The notes: generated by a model not told the origin, from the letters alone. A stretch of DNA of 64,000 nt from Pomphorhynchus laevis (GCA_012934845.2 WNNJ02000809.1:1-64000), one strand, 5' to 3'. Positions 41,640-55,240 are shown, counted from the stretch's first letter. Program-made: numbers and translations.

Positions 41640-42515
41640 CAATACTGTCGAGCATATTAGTCATATTAGCATATTATATATGTATTTAATTCTAATAATT
41701 TTTATTCAATAAGCGAACAAATTTATTCATAAAGCCTTATTCTTAATAAAACCAATATTAATGTAAAGAAGGTGTATATCTTGATATGAACATTAAATTA
41801 ACATTAACTAAAACTACTATTAATTTATATTGTAATAATGACACATTTAAATTTACAATAAACATTTTTGCATGAGCATTCATGCATACCATATAATATA
41901 AAATATAATACATTAAATAATGAAATTTTATGAATTGCAACAATATGTAATGATATTGGCTTTCTTCAAAATCATTTAAATTATTTAATATATACATATT
42001 TTTAACTAGGTTACTATAAAAATAACATCCAGCAGAAAATAGTAAAATATATAAATCAACACAATAATATAAAGAATAAATTTAAACTCTTAAGTGGCAA
42101 ATTTTTATGAATGGATAATAAATAATATACTTTGTATTAGATTAAGATACTAGATATTTTTATCAGAGGAAATACATCATTAGCATGTAGTTGGCCCCGC
42201 TGTTATGTTGGGTAGAGGAGTTAGGGGCCGAAACCTGATAGCATAGCAGTTCCTCCTGATGACCTCTAATTCTTATTCTGATACAACGTCTGTTATTTAT
42301 TAGTCAATTCATAAAAATGACGTTTATTTTAAATTTCAATTTTTATTTTAACTTGATATAAGTTATATAAAATCTTATAACAATTATTTATAATTATTTA
42401 TTATCTAATTATTAAATTTTGATTTATTGATTTAGCACTATTATTTTTATTTATTTTTATTTATTGATTTATTTAATAATTATATTAAATATGTAGAATC
42501 AGTTAGCTGATTTGA
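41640..42515 (+). mobile_element. PLE-2 copy, RT C-terminus to 3' terminus
   Basis: It starts inside decayed coding sequence (AACATTAAATTAACATTAAC, corresponding to NIKLTLTK) and continues through the CATACCATATAATATAAAAT region. The complete 3' block follows (TTGGCCCCGCTGTTATG ... GGGGCCGAAACC ... CATAGCAG, 42188-42250), then the tail and the terminal box CAGTTAGCTGATTT at 42500. One base change in the second arm still allows a G-U pair. Confidence 0.78.
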
Positions 42516-42519
42516 TGTA

Positions 42520-44355
42520 TACGACAGAGTTCTTTAAATTGCATTACTCTGACAATCAAATCAGCCAACTGAAAAAAATTAATAGGAATCAACAATTACA
42601 TTTTAGGAATTTAAACAAATTTAAGGAACGTAAGGTTATCTTCCATTTAAAAAACGGTAGTGGTTCGTCATTTTGCTAACCATAATAGCCAATTACATCA
42701 TGACAATACAAAATTAGGTTGCAATTGTGGTTATTGAAAACAAGGTTTCGCAAGGCTACTGTGTCAATTCGCAGTTGAGTGCAATGCTCTATTAAGTTTG
42801 AACTATAAATTAAGCATAAAATTCTTCGCCAATTTAAAACATTTTATATTAATGCCTGGTCAATATAGACGAAATAATAATGCTTCGGCCCTGGCAAGAG
42901 GCTAATATTACTTAACTAAAAAATCGATTTAAACCAAATTTTCAATGAATAACGTTTTGAACTGCATTTGAAAGCTGATCTTATACTTGTTTATTATGGT
43001 AGACATAATGTTTATTACTGAATGCTTGAACAAACAAAAATAAAAAGTCAAATGTCAAAAATAGGCATTTGATATTATAAATTATTATAGCAAGACACCT
43101 GACTGTCGTTAAGTTTGAATATTTGGCTTACCTCATGCGTACTTATTAAACCTACATAGGATATAAATATTAAAATAGTAATAACAGCTTAGAGTTAATA
43201 ACTTTTGAAGCATCACCTTACCAGCAAAACAAATGGGTAATGTTGAGTTAACTTTGCTATTTGAGCAAACTTTGCTATTTGAATTTGGCCTTATTCAAAT
43301 CGTGTGTGTGAATTTTAATAATTACAACGAGAAAGTGAAAAGTTTAGCAGTCTATATTAATTAAGTAGAGAGGGATATCAACTCTAGTCTGAAATTATAA
43401 AATTCATTATAAAACTCAGCTTCGAAGACATTAACAGCTTAGTAATTCAGCATGATCTATAATATTTATTGATTCAGATACACGCCTATTTCGCCTATTT
43501 TTGACAAACATCTTGCGAATGTTAGGAAAGATATATATATATATATATATCAAATGTCTGGCACATTTACGCAAGCAAGTACATAATGAATTCATTTTTA
43601 TATGCTTAATTATAATTGCTTAGCTGTTATTCAAAAAAGGCACAGGAAATTGTCTCTTCAAACATAGTTATTGAAATTTATTTTCAATTATATATATTAT
43701 TGAAATTTATTTTCAATTATATATATATAATTAAACCGAGAGGACAAACTGCAGGCATTAATTCAGTTGAAATTTTGAAAGGCTCTCTCTATAAGCTAAA
43801 TTTCATGAATATGACATTATTATATTAAATAGATATATTATTTAAATGCAGTTCTTCCTATGAAAAAATAATAATAATAAATTCGCTACATAAAATTCAT
43901 TTTACCATCAAATCAATGCAAACGAAATAATCGCAATTATCAATGCAGTGCTTTTCAATAACATAAATAATCGTATAGTGAAAAATAGTTTATTCGGTTA
44001 CCTAAATTTTAAGAAAATTAGTAACATTACATATTATATTCAAATTACGAGCAAATATTGAATACAACTTTGCTGTGAATTGTGAGCTAATTTTGTTCTG
44101 TAGAGATGAAAATATCAAAAGTATACTTTGTATATTGTCCCGATAACTCGTCTGCTATTTAGGCAATTTACTAAATCAGCAATACGATAAAAATGTATAA
44201 TATAAATTTATTATTTATAAATTATATAAATAATAAATTTAATTAATATATTATATTCTTTAAACATAAAATTTTTCAATTGATATATTTATGTGATTTT
44301 CTAATGGTTTTTATTTTTAGTTAAATTAATTGATATCAATGGAAAATTATATATT
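42520..44355. other. AT-rich stretch without recognisable gene
   Basis: I see only short ORFs, a short (AT)n at about 43531, a near-duplicated TTGAAATTTATTTTCAATTA (43672 and 43699) and an isolated PLE-2-like end box at about 42556. No gene is supported. Confidence 0.4.
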
Positions 44356-44359
44356 ATCA

Positions 44360-47300
44360 TTAGGGACGCTAGGTGCAAGTCGATTAAGTATAAAGCTGAC
44401 ACCTATTGCCAATTAACCTCGTCGCGTAGCGGCCCAGTCAACGTATGTTCAACATTTGTCGATCAACAGCTAAATAATTGGCCGGCTTGCATCAGCCGTA
44501 GGTATAGCTCTTTTATAGACTATCTCAGATCGCCCGATGACAACAACGGCGAATTGGACAATGGACGAAAAGGGGAGGAAAGTCATGAAGACATGTTTCC
44601 TTACAGTAGCAATGTTGGATCATCAAAGGATATCGGGAACGGGAGATAGCCGAACAAACAAAATCACTTCGATGACTCTAACGGCAGATTGGACAATGGA
44701 CGAACAACCGTAAGAGAGTCTCAGAGATATGTTTCCTTACAGTGGCTATGTTGGATCATGAATGATATCGGGAACGGGAGATAGCCGAACAACAAAACAA
44801 AGAAAATGATAATGACAAGCAACAAATTTACAAGTGTACAGAACAATGGTCAACTCACCACTAACCGGATGATTTTTCATGTCGGGTGACGAGTGATCAG
44901 GCAGTTGTACGGAGACAGCGAAAGTGGCATCAACATCCGAAGCGAATTAGCCTTCATGTAGGAACGTGGAATGTCATCTCGCTGGCTGGAAAGGAACCAG
45001 AATTAGTTGAAGAGATAATTCGCTTCAGTCTAAAAATAGTCGGAGTGACTAATCTTGATTATTCTGGAACTGGAACTAAACTTTCAGATCAAGGTTGGAC
45101 CTTGAACTATTCGGGAGTTACCAACGGAAAGCGACGACGGGCACGTGTAGGGATACTTACAAGTTCCCGATTGTCGTTCGTGGTAGAGAGGTTTAACACA
45201 TTGAATGAAAGGCTGAGAATTCTAAGACTTTATCAAAAGAGGGAAAGAGGATAACTGTTGTACGTCAGTATGCTCCCAACATTATCTCGGAATACGCAGC
45301 CTTCGTGGAAGTTCTTCAGACTCTGCTTAATAGTACTTCTGTTGGAGATTCCCTCGTTCTATTGGGTGACTTCAATGCTCATGTTGGTAGCGACAGTAGC
45401 ATTTAAAAGGGAGTGTTGGATAGGAACGGACTCTGCTATCTGAATACGAGAGGTATTGAATTACTGCAATTTTGTTCTCGTAACAATTGGTGCATAACCA
45501 GCACCGTGTTTGAACATAAGGAGATCCGTAGATGCACATGGCATCAGAATTCTCTCAGTTAAAGATCAATGATCGATTTTGTAATTTTTCATCTGAACTG
45601 CGACATTATGCTTTGGACACTCGCGTGAATAGAAGGGCTGAGCTGTCAACCAACCACTACCTTGTGGTTAGTAAACTTCGATGACAGGATTGGATGCTGG
45701 ACAAGCCTGGTAAACCCACACGTTGTGTGAGGGCGTCTATCAGATGTTTCTGTCAAAAAACGTTTTTCTGTCTACATTTAGGAGGACTTCTCTCGGTTGT
45801 CGGAAGAAGTGAAGAACATTGATCAGGAATGGGAGATGTTCAGATCCTCGCTTGCCAAGCAACTGTGAAAAGTTGTGGCTCAAAGGCTTTAGGTGCTTGT
45901 CGCGAAGGAAATACTCGAACTGCTTGATGGACACCAACAGATAGAGATTTTATCCAACAGAAAAAGCTGACTCAAAATGCAACTTTACCAGATAACTCAT
46001 TGGAATCTGTAGACAAGTACTGTAGGCAACGAGAGCTTAAGCTCGATAAGTTACCGAAGCGACGAAGGCGGCTTGAGCGAAGTTTGGAGAACACTAAGAA
46101 CTTGATTAAAGGTCAGCTTCGAAGATGTTCTGGAGGAAGATCAGGAACAATCGTGTTGGAAAGCAGAAAACTCCTCAAACTGTCTATGACAAAAGAAGGT
46201 ATATGCTGATTGGCATTGAAGAAATTCTTGTAGGAGTCTTCTTAATCTGGAATATGCATTCTCTTGTAGAAGTAGAGCCTTTATAACTAACAGAATAGCT
46301 CATCTCTTTGGAAGAGGTCATTGCTATTGTTAAAAAACTTCGTAATGGCAAGTCTTCCGGAGTAAACGAGATTCGACCTGGAGCTTTAAAGGCTCTTGAC
46401 GTTGTTGGCATAACGTTGCTAACACGGATCTTTAGCGTTGTATTTAAGTCGGGCAAGGTTCACAGTGAGTGGCGAACTGTGGTGGTCCAATCTTAAAGAA
46501 AGTTGACCGAAGAGTGTGCTCCAATTATCGGAACATCACTCTTCTTAGCCAAACTGATAAGCTATTTGCTAGGATTCTTGAGTTAAGGATACGGCCAATA
46601 GTTGAGGGACAGTTGCAAGAGGAACAATGCTGTTTCCTCCAGGTCGAGAACTACGGATCAGTTTATTACTCTCTCAACTATCCTCGAATGGTCTTTGGAG
46701 TTCGTCCAACCGGTCTACATGTGATGGCAGATTTGGGAAGGCGTTTGAGCGAGTTCCGGGAGAGAGGTTGTGGGAGGTACTAAGGAAGTATGGAGTACCA
46801 CACTATCTTCTGGTAGCTGTAGCTTGTCTGTATGGACAAAGCATGAGTTGTGTTCGTGTTCTAGATAGCAAGGCTGAATCATTTCCAGTAGGCGTTGGGC
46901 TTCGTCAGGGTTGTTTATTCTCTCCACTTTTGCTACTTGTATACACGGACAAAATTACGATACGGGCTTATCCAACAAACGCTGGTCTTCAGTTCGGTTC
47001 CATCAGGATAGCATCTCTGCTTTTTGCAGATGATGTTGTATTGTTGGGTTCTTGTCATGAGGACTTACAATGCCTACTAGATCGATTCACGATGGAAGGC
47101 CAAGCAGCAGGGATGTTAGTTATTACCTTCTAGGCTGTATCTATGTGTTCGTCTCGGATCCAGGTGCCAATGTCAATCCGGATTGGAGAAAAGGTTCTTC
47201 CTGCTGTGGAGAATTTTAAGTATCTTGGGATATTGTTCTTGAGAAAGCAGGAATAACAGGGAGATTGAGAAGCAAATATGTGCAGCTAACGCAGCAATGC

Positions 47301-47835
47301 GTTCTTTGCCCATGTGTCGTGTTGACGCATGAGTTGAGTCTCTGGGTGAAGCTTTCGGTTTACCACGCAATTTTACTTCATATCTTAACCTATGGTCACG
47401 AGTTTTGGGTTATGACCAAAAAAATAATATCTCAGATACAGGTGACCGAAATGAGGTTCCTTTGCGGTGTTGCCGGTCTTAGTCTTAGAGACAAGGTTAG
47501 GAATTCGATTATCTGGGATGGACTCGGAGTAACGTTGCTGCTTCTCTACATCGAAGAAAATCAGCTGAGGTTGCTATGGCACGTTCTGAGGATGTCTAGA
47601 ATTCGGCTTCCTCGGAGGATTTTCCAGGCCGGACGCTCTGGAAAGAGACCTCGAGGTAGATATCGATACCGGTAGAGAGGTTAAATCTCGAAACTGGTCG
47701 AAGACCGTCTTGGGCTATCTGAAAGAGAACTTTGGTCTGTCGCCCATAATCGCGATGTTTGGAGTAGTTTGGTTCTTGCACTGCCTCCACGACCCGACAC
47801 CCGGACCAGTCGTTGACAGGAAAAATCATTTGTAT
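44360..47835 (+). mobile_element. Rex1-like LINE, nearly full length, decayed
   Basis: A leader with two tandem repeats (44549-44794); an endonuclease starting LHVGTWNVISLAGKEPELVE, then GKRRRARVGILTS and LLGDFNAHVGS (about 45360-45395); a middle region; RT with LEEVIAIVKKLRNGKSSGVN, CSNYRNITLLSQTDKLFARI, FERVPGERLWEVLRKYGVPH, VGVGLRQGCLFSPLLLL, SLLFADDVVLLGSCHEDLQC (about 47010-47070); then GLSLRDKVRNSIIWDG and the basic block KRPRGRYRYR (about 47640), ending PPRPDTRTS near 47800. Order and motifs match the Rex1/Babar-type LINEs familiar from teleosts. The frame changes several times, so it is inactive. Confidence 0.8.
44549..44794 (+). repeat. Two tandem repeats in the Rex1-like leader
   Basis: A unit of about 110-115 bases starting GGCGAATTGGACAATGGACG (44549) and GGCAGATTGGACAATGGACG (44685), each ending GGGAACGGGAGATAGCCGAA. 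Repeated units in a LINE 5' UTR often carry the promoter. Here this is inference. Confidence 0.8.
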
Positions 47836-48539
47836 TATTATTTGTTTTTCTGATCCAGCAATTTTTAATGTTATTTAAAATTAAATAATTCTACAAAACA
47901 TTTGAAATATTTCAAAATGATTATTAAAATTGTGCTGATTAAATTCATTTTTATTCAAAAATTTACATATTTTTGATATTTAGGTACATTTAAATTTGGG
48001 ATAAAGACAGTAAAATGAGGTAATTTTGTTATTTGCACAGGAAAATAAAAATGATTGTATATTGATTTCATTTGAATGATATTGTAAAAGTATCTTGTAT
48101 TGTAAGGGAGTGCGCATAATAAGTAATTGCTATTATATAATTACAATTTATATTTTATAAAATACAATTTTTAAATGCATTATCACAAAAATATGTAATA
48201 ATATTATAATATAGTATATTATAAGATATAGTATATTATATTATATTATAATATAATATAATATATTATGTTATATTATAATATAATATATTATATTATA
48301 ATATATTACAGTATATTATACGTGCAATATATTATATATTAAATATGTTATATTTTTAACAACTATTTAATATTATATAAAATATTTTATTTAACGTTAC
48401 TTTTAGGGGTTCAATTTCATGTTTATATTCTTATAATACATCTTAAATATTTGGCATGATTCACATGTAATACAGACACGAAACTGAAATGATTAGAACA
48501 TTTTATGAATCTCGTATCGTTTTTATAAATGGCAAAGAG
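47836..48539. other. AT-rich stretch with TATAAT-type repeat
   Basis: No gene. Between about 48200 and 48360 runs of ATTATATTATAATATA words form an imperfect AT satellite. Confidence 0.6.
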
Positions 48540-48730
48540 CACATGAGTAATTGATAAAAATTGACTTTTATTTTAAATTTTAACTTGATTTAAATTATAC
48601 GAAATCTTATATAAACTTATTCATAATTGTTTATATTATTATTTAATTAATAATTATTCTATTTATCCTTATATTTAATTTAAATATAATTTAATATACA
48701 TAGACTCAGTTACATGATCTGATTTAAAAA
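48540..48730 (+). mobile_element. PLE-2 3' tail fragment
   Basis: ATTGACTTTTATTTTAAATT TTAACTTGATTTAAATTA (two pieces) followed by the AT-rich tail and the box CTCAGTTACATGATCTGATT matches the end of the PLE-2 family. The conserved pseudoknot block is absent. Confidence 0.6.
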
Positions 48731-48919
48731 AAAGATTGACATTTAAATAAGGGTTGATTTAATTAAAGCAAATAAAGAATACAATGATCTTATTCGCGTA
48801 TACAAAAAACGTTTTGTATAACAAATTAAATTCGAAAAATTGTATATACAGGCAATTTCTGTCTATATGATTTACAATTAATAGGTTAAAACCTATTTAG
48901 GTAGAAAACAACTATTATT

Positions 48920-49151
48920 TATACTTTAATGAAGAGTATAAAACAGGCAAAGACACTTGTCATTTAATTAAACGTTTCGTTCTTTATAGGGACTTCGTCA
49001 GTATATTGTATGTTAAATATTTATCAAACATTTTTAAAAAAATTTGATATTTAATATACAATATACTGACAACGTCCCTATAAAGAACGAAACGTTTAAA
49101 TAAATAAATTATAAGTGTCTTTGCCTGTTTTCTACACTTCATTAAAGTATA
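48920..49151. repeat. Foldback element with arms of about 105 bases
   Basis: The left arm from TATACTTTAATGAAG through GGCAAAGACACTTGT, CGTTTCGTTCTTTATAGGGA and CAGTATATTGTATGTTAAAT is repeated inverted up to 49151, around a short A-rich centre at about 49030. It looks like a MITE or foldback transposon; no target duplication was clear. A long (AT)n starts 48 bases further right. Confidence 0.8.
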
Positions 49152-49195
49152 TAATCGTATCCTTATGGATCAGGCACGCAGCTTGACTCAATCAA

Positions 49196-49309
<114 letters not shown>

Positions 49310-50475
49310 TGATCACAATAACTTGTGTGGAAATCCAGTTCTACTTTCATATTTGAACCTAGATTCTTTCGCTTTGTGGCTATACGTCTTACCGTGTTGG
49401 TTAACCATCCAATCCAGTAGAGCTAGAAATTCCTCTGAATATGAAACCTTTAATGTAATGAATTTATGAAATCGTATTTTCCGAAATGCCTTTCATTTTG
49501 TATATTGTTTTCGGTAATAACATGTTTTGGAATTTGTTTTTCAAATTCATCATTATAACGAAAACGCTTATTGGTGAACGATTATATTTATTAACGTCTA
49601 AATGCGTATTTTAAAATTGAGATAAAGCGAGTATTACAGCAAAGGATTATTCACAAAACGTTTAGAAGTTACACCAAAAATCGTTAAACATCACCAGATG
49701 TTGAAATCTAGAGTAAATAAATATTTTTAACGATTTTGCCTAAATGCTTTTAATTTACATTTATTCATGCTTTTCATGTCAACTACCACTCCAAACCTAC
49801 ATACAGCTGTTTACAATTCAGGTTATTTCTGTATTTTGTTTTGCACAGCTTTTAGCTACTAACAACGAAAGAATTTGGCAAAATTTTATAATAATGCTCA
49901 TACGAGCTTTATTTCCAATCGCACAATTTGGATCGTTCCATTATCTAACATTATAGAATAGAGAAATCTACGAGTAGTGATTCGAATAAAAACACATTTG
50001 CTACATGTTTATCAAACTCCGTAAATTTAATACAAAAAGTGAGATGCAAAATGTGATTCATAAAGATTAACACGTAATATACACTAAAGGTGCGATTTTT
50101 TATATATGTGGTACTATAATGTTTTACTGCTGGCGAAATATTAAGTGGAAAATTGATTGCACACTGTGGTGAAATATATTCAAGTAAATCAACTATCCTA
50201 TGAATATTTTCATTCTATGTGATTTATCATAGAGAATAAACGCGAAATGAAATATAGTCATATAAAAAACTTCATTCACGATTAAGAGTTATGTAATTTA
50301 ACATATCATTATATTTAATTATATTTTAAAGGATATTTAAGTATACATTGTTCGATTTGCAATAAAATGGCAATAATGAATGTGCACACTTCTCGTAACT
50401 ATCTGCAGTTAGATATTGCTCGTGAATACCTATTTAGCATAACAGTGGAATGACAATTAGTAGATCAATTTAAAA
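49310..50475. other. AT-rich stretch without recognisable gene
   Basis: Only short ORFs. A less AT-rich patch at 49320-49440 (CCAACACGGTAAGACG on the other strand) could be tRNA-like debris, but no cloverleaf is clear. Confidence 0.35.
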
Positions 50476-50479
50476 ATTG

Positions 50480-50745
50480 TCATGATGACCATTTAAATCG
50501 TATTCTGATACATCGACTGCTATTTAATAGTCAATATATAAAAATGGATTTTATTTTAAATTTTAACTTGATATAAAGTTGAAAAGCTAAGTTATAAAAA
50601 TAATACTATATGTAGTTTTAGGTTAATACTTTATTATTTAATTATGTATTACTTAATTATTGGAATTTAATTTAGCATGATTTTTTAATTTATAAATAAT
50701 ATAAAATACGCAGACTCATTAGCTGATCTGACTCATAGATTACAT
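50480..50745 (+). mobile_element. PLE-2 3' tail fragment
   Basis: CATGATGACCATTTAAATCG, then TATTCTGATACATCGACTGC, TTTTATTTTAAATTTTAACT and the end box CTCATTAGCTGATCTGACTC follow the order of the PLE-2 tail. The copy is diverged and starts after the pseudoknot block. Confidence 0.6.
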
Positions 50746-51589
50746 TTTTGTGAAAATGATGGAAGATCAAATATAAAAAATAGAATGAATGATCCTTTAG
50801 CAAATTGAGAAAATAAAAGTCAAGTTTAACATCTTGGAAATATTTAGATTATTATAATAGCATTCGTGTATTAATGCTGGCAATAATGTGAGTAGTATAA
50901 TAAATTCAAGATTTTTTATTCTGAGGCACAATAATTAAAAATTTCAACTAAATAATTTTAATTAGCAAAATCAATTGTCAATATATTGTAGCTTAAATAT
51001 AATGTAATTTCAAAAAATAATAAATGATTTTATTATTTGGTATTAAATGATATTTCTATAAATAAACGATGACTACATTACTATTCTAAACAAGAGGATA
51101 TTGTAAATGCTTAAAGCCTTATCATTATTAATATCTATAACACGATTATGTGAAACAAAGTGCTTGGCTACTGAATACAGTAATACCTATTTGGTCAGAA
51201 AAACATGCATACTTTTCTTAATCTTTGCATGATATTTTTATGCAACTGCCTAAACCAATATTAAATAAACTTATGATTTAAAAGTCATTTAATCAATTCA
51301 AATTTTTGAAATACCATATTAATATATAAAAGTTTATATGTTATGAATTAAATTTTAAGTATTACAAATATCCTTTATATTAAAATTTTAAAGTATAGAA
51401 TTTAATTTTATGACATATTGTTTTATAATTATTATCATGACGTCTATATTTATATTTTAGATCAATTTATTTATATTGATTATTAATTACGTATATTATG
51501 ATTGAATAAGGTCAGTATCGACGATAAAAAATATATTCCAGATGTATCATGTGAATGCACAACCCTTAATTTTGATAAAACAAAGAAAC

Positions 51590-53400
51590 AAATTTATGTA
51601 TAATTTAGCAATAATTACAAACGATGAAGAAAAATGTTATCAAAAGGATAAAAATTTAGATCAAGTTCTTTAAAGGGCATATGAAATGATTATATACTTG
51701 ATGAAATAAAAAATATTTAAAACATACAATAGAAAAATGAAAAGGTAAAATAAATATGTATACAGAGCTAAATAAGTTAACTGATAACTATCTAATAACA
51801 ACAATTGATAAAGCTAGTAATAACATTGTCTTCATATGCCAAAGGCTTATGAAGCCTTTGGCATATGTTATCATATATTATGATATATGATGAAAGAAGT
51901 TTATTATAATGATTTAAATATAAAGACAACATATGAATGTAGTGATTGTTATAAAATTGTTCTATAATGGATAAGAAGGGTATAAAAATTGAATCATATA
52001 ATAAAACTATACCTATATTACATTGGAATCCAAAATTACATAAAAATCCCATAAAACCTAGGTTCATATGCAGTGCGTTTAAATGTACATTAAAACCACT
52101 TTCTGTTTATATGAATAAAATACTTAAAGTAATTAAAGCACACTTTAAAAAATATTGCAAGGTAATCGAAATTAATACTGGTATAAAACACTATTTCAGT
52201 ATTAATTCTACAAAAGAATTTTTAGAACAGACAAAAGGAATAAATTTTCAAAATATAAATACATACGATTTTAGTACGCTTTATACAAATCTAGATTTAG
52301 TAGATATTAAAGAAGCGTTAGTAAAATTAATTAACCTTATATTCGGAAAAAGATATACATATATATGTTATAATAATTATAACGCCTATCTAACAAAAAT
52401 TAAACCATCAAGTAAATATAAATATATGGATAAAATTGAATTAATAGAATCCTTAAATATTTTGATAAATCAAAATTATTTAAAAGTAGGGACATCTATA
52501 TTTAGACAAGTAAAAGGTGTTCCAATGGGTGGTAATAGTAGCCCAATTATAGCTGACTTGTTTTTAAGCTTTATAGAATATGAATTTGTTCATAACTGTG
52601 TAAAAACAATAAATATTTAAATAATATTAAGATATTAAATACGTTTCGATATTTTGATGATATTTATTTAACATAAAAATCCCGTTAGCCTAATTCTTAA
52701 TTCTTATTGTTGATAATAAATGTATTTATCTAAATATGAAAATTAAATTAGCATCCATTAAAGCGATTATTAACTTATATCGTAAAGATGATATTTTAAA
52801 ATTTACACAGAAAACATATTTTTGCATGCGCCCTTATAACAACTAAATAATATTAAAATTAATGTATTAAATAACGAAATTTTAGGAATTAACATAATAT
52901 GTAATAATATTGCTGTTTTGAGAATCATTTAAATAATTTTATTGTGATTGCTACGAGGGTACTATAAAAATCAAACAGAAAATCGTAAAATATATAAAAC
53001 ATCAGTGTAAAATTTAAAATAAATTTAAACTCTTATGTGGAAAAATATTATAAATAGGTAGTAAATAATATACTATGTTTAAATAATATGTTACTCTAGA
53101 TAATCAAATGACATCAAAGGAAACACATTATTGACATATATTTGGTTTCGTTGGTATGATTGGTTAAGGAATTAAGGATTAAACCTGATAACATTACAGT
53201 TCCTCATGATGACTTTCAATACTTTTATTATATGGTATATTACCTATTCATTAGTTACATTTTAAATTTTTTTCTATATATAGTTTATTATATATAGTTT
53301 ATATTATATATAGTATTATATTATTATATATAGTTTATTATATATAGTTTATATATAGTTTATAGTATCTATAGTTTATTTATATCAGTCAAGTGATCTG
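51590..53400 (+). mobile_element. PLE-2 copy with the longest + strand RT
   Basis: Decayed 5' coding sequence (51590-51960) leads into an open stretch, 51967-52620, with ILHWNPKLHKNPIKPRFICS, motif A NTYDFSTLYTNLDLVDIKEA and motif B GVPMGGNSSPIIADLFLSFI. It breaks off before motif C. Downstream (52620-53130) the C-terminal half is much decayed, the 3' block is eroded (53145-53215) and the copy ends at about 53395 with CAGTCAAGTGATCTGAA. A perfect hairpin stands in its 5' part (51833-51867). Confidence 0.75.
51833..51867. repeat. Perfect 16-bp inverted repeat inside PLE-2
   Basis: CATATGCCAAAGGCTT, then ATG, then its exact reverse complement. Two sister PLE-2 copies (about 14150 and 31275, - strand) have only CATATGCAAAAAGCTTTATT here, so the second arm is an insertion templated by the first. 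Confidence 0.9.
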
Positions 53401-54149
53401 AATTGTAAAACAGAGAAATCGATAATAACTTTAAATTTATATATTTACAAAACAAAATGTTGATACATAAAACTATTGCGCTCTTACTGTTTTCACAATT
53501 CAAAATAGTTATATTTCAATGTCCTTAAAAATTAAAGCGTGCCCTGTGCGCTGATTTAATAGATCTAAAGTGTATAGAGTTAAATAAAGCATAACTTTCG
53601 TGTAAATTAAAGAATCACAAAAACAAAGATAATGAACATAATTATCATTTGAGTACCATTTATTATCAAATTCATACATTAAATCAGTTAACAGGTCTGA
53701 TTTTTTCCGAGAAAAAAATCATTGAATTTTGAATATATAAAGATCCAAAATAGAAAGCCAAAAATTTTATCTAAACATCTGCAATTGCAAAATAAAATGA
53801 AAATGAGCATTTTACAATTAAATGTTTACACACATTTTGAACGAATTACATCTACGATTACATTAAAATACCACGTGTCTATTTGCAACACGTAATTAAT
53901 CAAATCACCTAATTTGATTTAAATAACTTTATGTTATTTAAAAAATAAAGTCTATAGAATTTAATAATTAAAAGAGTAATTTAAAAATAAAAAGACTAAA
54001 ATCACACCTAAGTAGTTAAAAATATTTCAAAATCATGTGATAGCCCAGCAAATCATTAAGACACATTACTTTTAATTATAAATAATTAAATTTAGAAACA
54101 CTATTCTCAAGTGAAATGTGTTGAATTTCAGAGATTATTTTAAGTGTAA
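53401..54149. other. AT-rich stretch without recognisable gene
   Basis: No gene seen. An isolated PLE-2-like end box (AAATCAGTTAACAGGTCTGA) stands at about 53683. Confidence 0.4.
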
Positions 54150-54815
54150 GCAAATCAGATCACTTAACTGAGACTACATTTTTTGTGCTACAAAGAAATA
54201 TCTGAATCTTAAAAAGAATTATAATAACCAAGTATTTTTCTAAAACGAGTAATATAGATAATATATTATTTATTATAATAATATTATAGGTCATCAGGAA
54301 AAACTGCTATGTTATCTGGTTTCGGCCCCTAGTCCTCAATCCAACATTACAGCGGGACTATATACATGCTAATGATGCATTTCCTCCGATGAAATTTGAT
54401 TAACTTGTATCTTATTCTAACACAAAGTATATTATTTATTATCCATCCATAAAAATTTGCCACTTAAGAGTTAAAATTTATTCTTTATATTATTGTGTTA
54501 ATTTAAATATATTTTACTATTTTCTGCTTGATGTTATTTGTATAGTAACCTAGTTTAAAATATGTATCTATTAAATTATTTAAATGATATCGAAGAAAGC
54601 CAATATCATTACATATTGTTGCAATTCTTAAAATTTCATTATTTAATGTATTATATTTTATATTATATGGTATGCATGAATGCTCATGCAAAAATATGTT
54701 TCTTGTAAATTTAAATATGTCATCTTTACGATATAAATTAATAGTAGTTTTAGTTAATGTTAATTTAATGTTCATATATAGATATACTTCTTTATCATCA
54801 ATATTAGTTTAAAAA
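54150..54815 (-). mobile_element. PLE-2 copy, RT C-terminus to 3' terminus
   Basis: On the - strand: NIKLTLTKTTINLYRKDDIF, NIFLHEHSCIPYNIKYNTLN, the stop, the 3' block (54295-54370), an AT-rich tail and the end box CAGTTAAGTGATCTGATTTG at 54150. It is followed on its 5' side by another PLE-2 fragment in the same orientation. Confidence 0.75.
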
Positions 54816-55240
54816 TAATGCTAAATAAAATTTAAATAATTAAATAATAAATAATTATAAATAATAAATAATTGATATATCAGATTTTATATATCTTATA
54901 TCAAGTTAAAATAAAAAATTGAAATTTAAAATAAACGCCATTTTTATGAATTGACTAATAAATCACAGAAGTTGTACGAGAATAAGGATTAGAGGTCATC
55001 AGGAGAAACTGCTATGCTACCAGGTTTCGGCCCCCTATTCCTCGCGGGACCAAATACATACTAATGATGTATTTCCTCTGATAAAATTTGAGTATCTAGT
55101 GTATCTTATTCTAAAACAAAATATATTAATTAATATGTTAATCCATAAAACATTTTTTACTTAAGAGTTTAAATTTATATTTTCATAATTAATATAATAG
55201 ACAAAACATGCTTTTCTTGTAATAAAAATGAATAAAAAAT
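54816..55240 (-). mobile_element. PLE-2 3' region fragment
   Basis: On the - strand the 3' block half GGGGCCGAAACCTGGTAGCA (55020-55035) is followed by TTTCTCCTGATGACCTCTAA and the tail with AACTTGATATAAGATATATA. Part of the first half of the block is deleted. With the previous feature it makes a head-to-tail pair. Confidence 0.7.
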
